Source of the DNA: Acidobacteriota bacterium
GTDB taxonomy: Bacteria > Acidobacteriota > Thermoanaerobaculia > Multivoradales > JAHZIX01
Reading direction: 5' to 3'
Assembly: GCA_034211275.1 (NCBI GenBank)
Contig: JAXHTF010000026.1
Coordinates: 1-54,842, forward strand
DNA length: 54,842 nt
Part shown: one piece after another, positions 49,401-54,842 of the stretch
How positions within the stretch are numbered: position 1 is the stretch's first letter
Layout of the letters: the number at the start of each line of letters is the position of its first letter
Made by a program: the position numbers and the translations under genes
Notes under the pieces: model-generated
What the model was told of the DNA's origin: nothing
The model's input: the letters and a program-made list of their open reading frames with translations, nothing else
Database searches by the model: none

Positions 49401-50689
49401 ATTCGTCGGCGCACGACCAGGCGATCCGAGGCCAAGCTCTCCACTCGCGGTGCAGGCTCAACGATGGAGCCTCCGATGGGGTCCCTCTCCGCCACCGGGT
49501 CCGCGGCTCCATCGGCGCCGTCGCTGAACAGAAGCTCCACCCGCTGCCGATCCTCCGGAAGCTCGAAGTCCAGAGGGTCGAGATTCCCGCCGCTATCGGC
49601 CAGCCGCTCCAGGGGCTCGTGATCCAGGGACAGCCGCAGGTCGTGGAAGAACCCTCGCCATACCGCGGCGTCCACCGCGGCTCTCGGCACCGCCGGATCC
49701 CTGTCAGCGCTCTCGTCGGCGGCGTCCCATCCCAGGGCCTCCCAATGCTCCTCGAGCCATCGGCCGGTGGAGGCCAGCGGTGCTACGAAGCCACCGGAGG
49801 AAAAGTGCGAGGGCATCACCAACCGGTAGTCGGTGGTGCCTTCCGCGGCTAGCTCGCAGCGAGATCGCTCCCTCTTCAAGGCCGCCTGCAGCGGGCTCTC
49901 GGCTTCTTTCTCCTCCGGTCCTTCCGCCGACGAGGCCCGCCCATCCCCTCCTCCCGCCGCCTTCAGAGCCCGGCACCACAGCACCTCGCGGTAGCCGTCG
50001 AGCCACATCTGAGGATCTGCCTCCACCCGCCAGGCGGTGCCGTCCCACCGGCGCACCGCCAGCAGCGGCCGGACCGGACGGCGCCAGAGCTCTTCCGGAG
50101 CCCCCTCCACCAATTCCTCGGGCCGCACCGGCAGCAGCTCCACCTCATCCCGCTGCAGCAAATAGCGTCCCATCCACGGCAAAATCCCTGCGTCCACCTG
50201 GGATTGGCTGAGCCAATCGAGCACCTGATAGTCGCTACCCAGGGCGAGGTTCACCTGCAACCGCCGCCGTCCGGCGCAAGGATCCTGAGACTCCCCGGGC
50301 AACCGCGGCCGGCGCACCCCCAGAAGCTGCTGCATGGCGACGTTCTCCTCCCCTTCACCGATGCGGAAAGCCGCCGACACCTGTTCCACCAGGGCAGGGC
50401 CGTCCACCGCCCGCTGCGCCACCCGGAAAGGCACGGCGACGGTGATCGCCTGGGGGATCTGCTCCTCGCAGGCAAGGCCCCGGAACACCACTCCCGCAGA
50501 GGCCGGCGGCGCCAGCAACGAGCTCAGGGCGACCACCGCCCAAGCCACCAGCAGGGCCGGCAAAGCGGCGCCCCGCATCGGCCATGGCCGGTCCTCTCGT
50601 CGCCGAAGCCGATGTCGTCCGGAGCCCGCGGGAAGTCCTTCCCCTCGGTGGGTCCTCGTCAGCATCCCGGCTGTCCACATCGTCCCCAT
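46454..50689 (-). CDS. Giant patatin-like phospholipase split by a multi-span membrane domain
   Basis: A 1411-residue protein from the ATG at 50689, chosen because it overlaps the upstream stop as TGATG and has GGAGGAG 5-6 nt before it. A signal/anchor (PALLVAWAVVALSSLLAPPASA, about 42-63) is followed by a soluble region (about 65-500) of unclear family with a SDYQVLDWLSQSQVDAGILPW stretch faintly like a periplasmic binding protein. The patatin oxyanion loop LVLPGGGVKAAYQ (GGG 536-538) and nucleophile elbow VVGTSGGSL with Ser592 come next. Then about 12 hydrophobic spans (roughly 620-1100), and only afterwards the catalytic Asp1247 in FLVDGGYSNNVPVEAARR. An even number of spans would keep both catalytic halves on one side, the periplasm if the signal is cleaved. 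Likely a membrane lipid acyl-hydrolase. Confidence 0.9.
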   Translation of the reverse strand: MGTMWTAGMLTRTHRGEGLPAGSGRHRLRRREDRPWPMRGAALPALLVAWAVVALSSLLAPPASAGVVFRGLACEEQIPQAITVAVPFRVAQRAVDGPALVEQVSAAFRIGEGEENVAMQQLLGVRRPRLPGESQDPCAGRRRLQVNLALGSDYQVLDWLSQSQVDAGILPWMGRYLLQRDEVELLPVRPEELVEGAPEELWRRPVRPLLAVRRWDGTAWRVEADPQMWLDGYREVLWCRALKAAGGGDGRASSAEGPEEKEAESPLQAALKRERSRCELAAEGTTDYRLVMPSHFSSGGFVAPLASTGRWLEEHWEALGWDAADESADRDPAVPRAAVDAAVWRGFFHDLRLSLDHEPLERLADSGGNLDPLDFELPEDRQRVELLFSDGADGAADPVAERDPIGGSIVEPAPRVESLASDRLVVRRRIGGALSPQAGGGGDAGAGSAWWLGTDDALRPVRVPPGLPLPALEGRARRSGGEARKDAVPAFVAAFLEPVAFFGVRTFDFTADEALRLTRTHSSGEADDELSLVLPGGGVKAAYQSVLLDTFYGEKALINRWAGEVREGRAQAVQTGAETGDSLVVDHVVGTSGGSLIGFFVARLGEGGPFNLAEVLWRDSTGEPLTSAAIFGSTDLLRWLSLVVIFLCLCALLAVRRRPLREAAGKAAVRDPEQEAEGLQEPVDLFPAARWRMQAILLPILLLAPLLTSWLSGERAREHVPVMEGLLYAVLVWMAMLADQCLVMHSTASSPSKGYQPKPWISWWALITLGAGLVLVPLVLRGWALMGDLLERGESWIGEYFSFGEAPFGLAYALTVLLVGLLASVATHWRLQVASAGAANFPSLGKAVVWFGLCALMVPLVLLGVPPLRIFVKAPPVFLAGLALVVVFLAVYLYLARGRGGAQRRAVTFFSAMLVSCAFVLLLTAPGEEHGAVFIDGRLGEIFFLPSGLGIFPGSMVFMVGALILGLGLMLWLHGSHASYRLQGIDDFLVALFVVLFHGLVVYLVVVALSQIPQLQLSLLELTGRFWLVLLAAALVLGWALLEAARRQHPRGWFPDILRRGVGYLNQRHPNGTILSWRFLRLAAMAVLFLGWWNLVVAPALYGNQAALDFLRGARSNFEQEYRKSLSDHGSAPREPRFTALFVTPANELETDGTRFFAFAPAPELCPSVGEEVSSGGTWQSYWEAEAEALPWKQTASPGDGQGCEALSGAEKEFLTDVIFASGSPFPVFSAHRVQLPRGQDEMFLVDGGYSNNVPVEAARRLDADRVLILRSSHPLGHFRRPGWFGDLVSWVAEVPGPLVQNIGRLPAFLFERSQQTDRRSSRELLVISMAPRREHTGWPSLVDFRTPVVKRLKCLARQDLGFRVTEECRPYLAAGEAPGARRIALVESWGRPEVQLSETVPERQLSFSRE

Positions 50690-51933
50690 CAGGGCTCCTC
50701 CTCTCCAGTCTGATCTCGTCCTGCCGGCCCCTCCGCAACCTCCGCCCCGTGCCCTCGAAACCGCAGCCACCCCCCCGGCAGGGCCATGGAATATGTCTCG
50801 TTAGACGGACCGCAGACCGAACCTTCCGGCCCTTGCCAGCCGGCGGCCGGCGGCTCCGCTTCCGACACCTGCCGCAGGAAGCTCTCCGCCCGCCGCCGGG
50901 TCAGCAGCGGCACGAAGCGCGTGGGCTTCGCCGCCGAGCGGGAGAAGTCCTCCTGGTGCGCCACCAGAACGTGGCGGGGCTCGAGCTCCTCGAGGAGATA
51001 CTCCGGAAAGCCCCGGGCCAGGTGATGGGAGGCGATGCACAGCACCGCCAGATCAACACCTCCGACCCCCGGAACCTTCGGCGGCAAGCCGGTGCCCTGG
51101 TGACTGGCGGAGTCCTGGTAATAGAGACGGAAGCGCACCTCCTCGCTCTCACCCTCCAGCAGCTCCACCAAGAACGCCAACGGCTGCCCCTGCCGCAGCT
51201 TCCAATGCCGCAGCTCCTCCCAAGGCCGATGGAGAGGCGCCCGGGCCTCGCCCTCGGCCCAGCGGAAAAAGCGCGATTGGGGCGCGTGGGTGGTGGCCAA
51301 GGGCATCACCCGCACCGGCAGCGCCCGGCCCTTGGCGTCCCGCAAGCGGACCCAGGTGCCCAGACGGCGATCCAGCGCTACGGTGCGCCGGTAGACGGTG
51401 GAATAGGGGAACAGTAGCTTGCGGGCCGTCCCGCTGGCGTAGATCTGCGCTCCCGGCGCGTGCTCCTCGGCCACCAGCGGAATGTCCAACAGATGATCGT
51501 AGTGAGCATGCCCCACCAAGATGGCCCCCACCTTCTCCATCGGCACCTCCGCCAACCCTCGCTTCACCGCCCCAGGGTCCGGCCGCATCTTGCCCAAAGC
51601 CACCCGCAGCGGCGATGGCCGGGAGAAGAACGGCCCGAAGAGCACCCCATGCCCCTGCCATTCGAGATACAGACCCGCGGTGCCCAGATATTGCAGGTCC
51701 ACTTGCAGGTCCACCGGCACCCCGGCCCTCCGAGACGCTCCCCCCGAGCACTCCGGGGGCTCAGGCTCCGGCGACGATGAGCACCGGGGCGATGGCGAGC
51801 AGGGGGGCGCCGAGAAATCGAAGGCCTGCCCTCCATAGCCCGGAGCCAGCTCCGGGCCGATGCGGTGAGCGCAGGCGCTCCCGAGCAAGGCGAATCCCAG
51901 GGCCAAGAAGGCCAGCGGCCAGCGGCTCTTCAT
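50689..51933 (-). CDS. Metallo-beta-lactamase-fold lipoprotein (UlaG / NAPE-PLD-like)
   Basis: A 414-residue exported protein. The ATG at 51933 has GGAGG 6 nt upstream and gives a lipoprotein signal (LALGFALLGSAC). After a Pro/Ser-rich stretch the fold starts at LQYLGTAGLYLEWQG. The metal motif HxHxDH is H142-A-H144-Y-D146-H147 in LVGHAHYDHLLDIP. Later ligand regions are in MPLATTHAPQSRF and DLAVLCIASHH. The layout (GTAGLYLEW, PLATTHAP) resembles the UlaG/N-acyl-phosphatidylethanolamine phospholipase D group, so a phosphodiester or lactone substrate is possible. Its TGA overlaps the ATG of the patatin gene, so the two enzymes are translationally coupled and may act on the same lipids. Confidence 0.88.
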   Translation of the reverse strand: MKSRWPLAFLALGFALLGSACAHRIGPELAPGYGGQAFDFSAPPCSPSPRCSSSPEPEPPECSGGASRRAGVPVDLQVDLQYLGTAGLYLEWQGHGVLFGPFFSRPSPLRVALGKMRPDPGAVKRGLAEVPMEKVGAILVGHAHYDHLLDIPLVAEEHAPGAQIYASGTARKLLFPYSTVYRRTVALDRRLGTWVRLRDAKGRALPVRVMPLATTHAPQSRFFRWAEGEARAPLHRPWEELRHWKLRQGQPLAFLVELLEGESEEVRFRLYYQDSASHQGTGLPPKVPGVGGVDLAVLCIASHHLARGFPEYLLEELEPRHVLVAHQEDFSRSAAKPTRFVPLLTRRRAESFLRQVSEAEPPAAGWQGPEGSVCGPSNETYSMALPGGWLRFRGHGAEVAEGPAGRDQTGEEEP

Positions 51934-52046
51934 CGTCGTCCTCCCCCGCGGTTCCACCGCGACTGTCTTCGCTCTCTCTCGAAGATTGCAGAATGCTTCT
52001 AAAATAGCATTGGCTCCTGGCACGACTCTTTGCCTTTCCGGGCCGG

Positions 52047-52475
52047 ATGAACGATCCTACGACCTCCATGACCAACATCGACACACCCCCCGTTTCCGAA
52101 GCCACCACCCACGGCGTGCACGTGCGGGTGGAAGCGAGCTACGATCCTCAGCGCTCCCGGCCCCAGCAGGGTCTGTGGTTCTTTCTCTACTCGGTGACCA
52201 TCACCAACACCGGGGAGGACACCGTCAAGCTCCTGCACCGCTATTGGACGGTGGTCAGCGGTGACGGCTCGGAAGAGGAGGTGGACGGCTCCGGAGTCGT
52301 CGGCGAGCACCCCATCCTGGCTCCCGGGGAGAGCTTCTCCTACACCTCCGGCTGCCCCCTGCGCACCCCCTTCGGCGCCATGCACGGCAGCTACGAGATG
52401 CTCCGTCTCTCCGGCGGCACTTTCCGAGCCACCATCGCCCCCTTCGGCTTCACCGGCCCCTTCACCGTGCACTGA
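52047..52475 (+). CDS. apaG: ApaG domain protein
   Basis: A 142-residue protein with the complete ApaG beta-sandwich: THGVHVRVEASYDPQRS, WFFLYSVTITNTGEDTVKLLHRYWTVVSGDG, VVGEHPILAPGESFSYTSGCPLRTPFGAMHGSYEM, and an ending FTGPFTVH. ApaG is linked to Co2+/Mg2+ homeostasis and Ap4A levels; its biochemistry is poorly defined. It is about 15 residues longer than the E. coli form at the N-terminus, where several starts are possible (a second Met is at residue 8). It diverges from the metallo-beta-lactamase lipoprotein gene. Confidence 0.95.
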   Translation: MNDPTTSMTNIDTPPVSEATTHGVHVRVEASYDPQRSRPQQGLWFFLYSVTITNTGEDTVKLLHRYWTVVSGDGSEEEVDGSGVVGEHPILAPGESFSYTSGCPLRTPFGAMHGSYEMLRLSGGTFRATIAPFGFTGPFTVH

Positions 52476-52598
52476 TCCGCAACCTCCATCTACCCATGCC
52501 GTAGAATGAGGCGTCTGTCCTACTTCTGATTCTTCGATGCGGCACCGGTAGATTCGACATCATCGCCCGCTCTGACCCTCGCGAAAGGAGACCTGCAG

Positions 52599-53957
52599 AT
52601 GCTCCGCCCCCGCTCTTCCCTCACCGGCCTCGTGGGCCTCGCCGCCCTGCTCCTCCTCACCGCCGCTCCCGCCCTCGACGCCGCCGCCCAATGGCCGCAA
52701 TGGCGCGGCCCCGATCGTGACGGCAAGGCCCCGGACCAGGGCCTGCTGACCAGCTGGCCGGAGGGAGGCCCGCCGCTGCTGCTCACCGCCACGGGCTTGG
52801 GAGCGGGCTACTCGAGCGTCTCCGTCAGCGATGGCAAGATCTTCACCCTCGGCGACCTGGAAAACGGCCAGCACGTCTTCGCCATCGACGCCGCCAGCGG
52901 CGAGATCCTGTGGAAGACCCACCTGGGAGCGGCCTGGGACGACCGTTTTCCCGGCCCCCGCAGCACCCCCACCATCGACGGCGACACCCTCTACGCCCTG
53001 GGCACCGAAGGCGACTTGGTGAGTCTCTCGGTCGCCGACGGCAAGGTGCTGTGGAAGAAGAATCTGGTCAAGGACTTCGGCGGCCAGCTGATGAAGGCCC
53101 AGGGCACCTACGACTGGAAGTGGGTGGAATCCCCACTGGTGGACGGTGATCGTCTCATCGTCACCCCCGGCGCCGCCGACGCGGTGATGGTGGCGCTGAA
53201 CAAAAAGACCGGCGAGGAGATCTGGCGCGCTCAGCTCCCCGAGCTCGAAGGCCCCGGCGTCCCCGGCGCCGCCTACTCCTCGGTGGTGATCTCCGAGGGC
53301 GCCGGCGTGCGCCAATATGTGCAGCTGGTGGGCCAGGGCGTCATCGGCGTCGCCACCGACACCGGCCGCTTCCTGTGGGCCTACACCCCGGTGGCCAACG
53401 AGATCGCCAACATCGCCACCCCCCTCATCGACGGCGACACCGTCTTCGCCTCCACCGGCTACGGCACCGGCGCCGCTCTCTTGAAGCTGGTCAAGACCGA
53501 GACCGGCGTCGACGCCGAAGAGGTCTACTTCCTCCCCGCCGAGATGTTCCAGAACCACCACGGCGGCATGATCCTCGACGACGGCACCATCTACACCGGC
53601 ACCGGCCACAACAAGGGCCTACCCATCGCCCTCGACAAGGACAAGGGTCAGCTCGTCTGGGGACCCCTGCGCAACGACGGCCGCTCCTCCGCCGCTATCG
53701 CCTACGCCGACGGCCACCTCTACCTGCGCTACCAAAACGGCCTGATGCTGCTGGTGGAAGCCACCCCCGAGGCCTACCGCGAGAAGGGCTCCTTCGAGAT
53801 CCCCAACGTTCAGCGCGAAAGCTGGTCTCACCCCGTCATCGCCGACGGCCGGCTCTACCTGCGGGAGCAGGAGAACCTCTACGTCTACGACCTGAAGCCG
53901 CGGATGGAGAAGAAGGCTTCCGGGGAGGGGGCTGGGGGTGAGGAGGCGGGGCGGTAG
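52599..53957 (+). CDS. Exported PQQ-binding-like beta-propeller protein
   Basis: A 452-residue exported protein with AAAGGAG 9 nt before the ATG and a signal peptide (LVGLAALLLLTAAPALDAAA). The mature part starts QWPQWRGPDRDG, the hallmark of the family. Propeller blades follow with the usual AIDAASGEILWKTHL, SVADGKVLWKKNL, ALNKKTGEEIWRAQL and TDTGRFLWAY pattern, and FQNHHGGMILDDGTIYTGTGHN. No PQQ dehydrogenase active-site block or haem motif was seen, so it is probably a structural or scaffold propeller rather than an alcohol dehydrogenase. It ends in a short Glu/Gly-rich tail. Confidence 0.9.
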   Translation: MLRPRSSLTGLVGLAALLLLTAAPALDAAAQWPQWRGPDRDGKAPDQGLLTSWPEGGPPLLLTATGLGAGYSSVSVSDGKIFTLGDLENGQHVFAIDAASGEILWKTHLGAAWDDRFPGPRSTPTIDGDTLYALGTEGDLVSLSVADGKVLWKKNLVKDFGGQLMKAQGTYDWKWVESPLVDGDRLIVTPGAADAVMVALNKKTGEEIWRAQLPELEGPGVPGAAYSSVVISEGAGVRQYVQLVGQGVIGVATDTGRFLWAYTPVANEIANIATPLIDGDTVFASTGYGTGAALLKLVKTETGVDAEEVYFLPAEMFQNHHGGMILDDGTIYTGTGHNKGLPIALDKDKGQLVWGPLRNDGRSSAAIAYADGHLYLRYQNGLMLLVEATPEAYREKGSFEIPNVQRESWSHPVIADGRLYLREQENLYVYDLKPRMEKKASGEGAGGEEAGR

Positions 53958-53970
53958 GTGTACTTGACGG

Positions 53971-54216
53971 TCACTCCTGCCATTTGTCTCGCGGAGGCCG
54001 ATCAGCCCGCTTGAGGGCTTCGACATCTCGGATTCCCTCTTCGCCCAATGGGGGTCCGTTCTCCTCATACCAGGCCGGAAGATCCTCTGCGGATCCAGTG
54101 TCTTCTGGCCAGCGAGCCCGGAGTACGACCTCGCTGAGGGACTCTCCAGGATACCGACGGGCCTTCTGAAGCTTCTCGAAGGCTTTCGGGCAGAGCGAGA
54201 TGTTCTCTACGGTCAT
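53971..54216 (-). CDS. VapB-type antitoxin (solitary)
   Basis: An 81-residue protein. The ATG at 54216 is preferred because MTVENISLCPKAFEKLQKARR followed by YPGESLSEVVLRARW is the N-terminal pattern of the VapB/DUF217 antitoxins; a GTG at 54270 would add 18 residues. The C-terminal half (about 45-81) is acidic, then basic, and would be the toxin-neutralising part. No PIN-domain VapC toxin lies on either side: downstream is the convergent propeller gene and upstream a divergent membrane protein gene. It is therefore either an orphan or a remnant of a broken toxin-antitoxin pair. Confidence 0.7.
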   Translation of the reverse strand: MTVENISLCPKAFEKLQKARRYPGESLSEVVLRARWPEDTGSAEDLPAWYEENGPPLGEEGIRDVEALKRADRPPRDKWQE

Positions 54217-54347
54217 AAATGCAGTATGAACAGGCTGCCCGTTGTGGGTCAAGTGGAGGCCGCGATCCACACAAACCGTTAAGATCTTGCGTTCACCACC
54301 GTAACTAAAGAGAAGCCACCCAACCCCAGGGCCTGGAAGGAGTCTCC

Positions 54348-54746
54348 ATGCTGAAGATCGCCCGCAGCTTCCTCGCCGTCGTCGCCGCCTACGCGGTCAT
54401 GGTGATTCTCATCACGCTGGCACAGGAGGGACTCTTCGGGGGTGTCAGTCTCCAGGAATCGGCTCCCGCCGAGCTCTTCGGCGCCGGTCTCCTCACCTTC
54501 CTCTCCGCCGTCGCCGGCGGATTCCTGGTGGCCTTCCTGGCCGGCCGCGCTTACCGGGCTCATGGCTTGATCATGAGCGCCCTGGTGGTGGTCGAGACCA
54601 CCACCCTGGTCCTCACCCACCGCCTTCCCGGGCCTCTCTGGTTCGACCTGCTGGCCTCTGCGTCCCTCATCGTCGGCATCGTCGCCGGGGCGGAGCTCTT
54701 TCGCTGGTTTCGGGAGCGGCCCGAAGCCACCACGACGACGAGCTGA
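54348..54746 (+). CDS. Small four-span membrane protein, unrecognised
   Basis: A 132-residue protein with a clear GGAAGGAG site 5 nt before the ATG. Four hydrophobic segments are visible: SFLAVVAAYAVMVILITLA (about 7-25), GAGLLTFLSAVAGGFLVAFLAG (about 45-66), HGLIMSALVVVETTTLVLT (about 72-90) and WFDLLASASLIVGIVAGAELF (about 98-118). A short Thr-rich tail ends it. No family is recognised. Confidence 0.75.
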   Translation: MLKIARSFLAVVAAYAVMVILITLAQEGLFGGVSLQESAPAELFGAGLLTFLSAVAGGFLVAFLAGRAYRAHGLIMSALVVVETTTLVLTHRLPGPLWFDLLASASLIVGIVAGAELFRWFRERPEATTTTS

Positions 54747-54801
54747 TCTGGGTAACACCGCAGCGCGCGCGACCCCGCCCCGCGAGGGGTTCAAACCCAT
54801 C

Positions 54802-54831
54802 GCGGCGGTCCTCAAAGCGGCGGTCCTCAAA
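54802..54831. repeat. Two tandem 15-bp units near the window end
   Basis: GCGGCGGTCCTCAAA is repeated exactly at 54802-54816 and 54817-54831, in the non-coding DNA after the last gene. A small GGGTT/AACCC hairpin lies just upstream (about 54788-54799). Confidence 0.8.
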
Positions 54832-54842
54832 GCCCCGCGAGG

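Noticed and set aside
54785-54800. GGTTCAAACC resembling a tRNA T-loop
   Set aside because: No acceptor stem, D-arm or anticodon arm can be built around it on either strand; it is a small hairpin in spacer DNA.

Overview
The window is about 54.8 kb of GC-rich, gene-dense bacterial DNA. The cell envelope is Gram-negative: there is an LpxC enzyme of lipid A synthesis, an RND efflux pump, several lipoproteins and many signal peptides. Sensor kinases with ligand-binding propellers, exported proteins that end in a DGFExGxTxxWS tail, non-canonical sulfatase-like enzymes and an alpha-2-macroglobulin together suggest an Acidobacteriota-type organism (Thermoanaerobaculia-like). That placement is an inference from gene content; no rRNA or tRNA gene was recognised.

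Layout. 1-3390: two tandem paralogous propeller histidine kinases, the first cut by the window edge. 3391-4745: an AT-rich promoter region, a structured leader, an 80-residue precursor-like peptide and a tetrapyrrole-methylase-family methyltransferase, which together look like a split borosin (backbone N-methylated RiPP) locus. 4760-8272 (minus strand): pstSCAB phosphate transporter without phoU. 8418-14070 (minus): membrane fusion protein, RND pump, then a fusion of a response-regulator receiver domain to a complete LpxC. 14404-22530: sulfatase-like hydrolase, a RAYT/IS200-like transposase flanked by paired short repeats, DUF2147 protein, stand-alone NFACT-R protein, intradiol dioxygenase-like protein, lipoprotein MsrB, carboxylesterase, a small charged protein and MscL with a zinc ribbon. 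22804-31006: penicillin acylase-type amidase, DinB protein, M20 peptidase, an unrecognised helical protein and a CSLREA beta-helix protein. 31418-40704: a 2105-residue alpha-2-macroglobulin lipoprotein, a sensor kinase and an RdgC-like protein. 40871-46402: M36 metalloprotease, strong terminator, RRM protein with an apparent AUC start, a MITE, another repeat pair and an alpha/beta hydrolase. 46454-54746: a metallo-beta-lactamase lipoprotein translationally coupled to a giant patatin whose catalytic halves are separated by about 12 membrane spans, then ApaG, a PQQ-like propeller protein, a solitary VapB-type antitoxin and a small membrane protein.

The most interesting system is at 3.4-4.7 kb. 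The small protein looks like a borosin-binding domain followed by a short hydrophobic C-terminal core. The methyltransferase keeps the Y-x5-R-x3-Y triad and the GHPG motif of borosin N-methyltransferases and has no fused core. The precursor has a near-perfect ribosome binding site. The enzyme starts with GTG, has no visible ribosome binding site, and its start lies within a possible stem, which fits high precursor and low enzyme output.

Secondary themes are noncoding. There is a RAYT gene with six copies (three pairs) of one short motif, a REPIN-like hairpin cluster at 31.2 kb, a 25-bp inverted repeat at 26.4 kb, a MITE with 15-bp terminal repeats and a 4-bp target duplication at 45.06 kb, and short 12-15 bp tandem duplications in several gene spacers.
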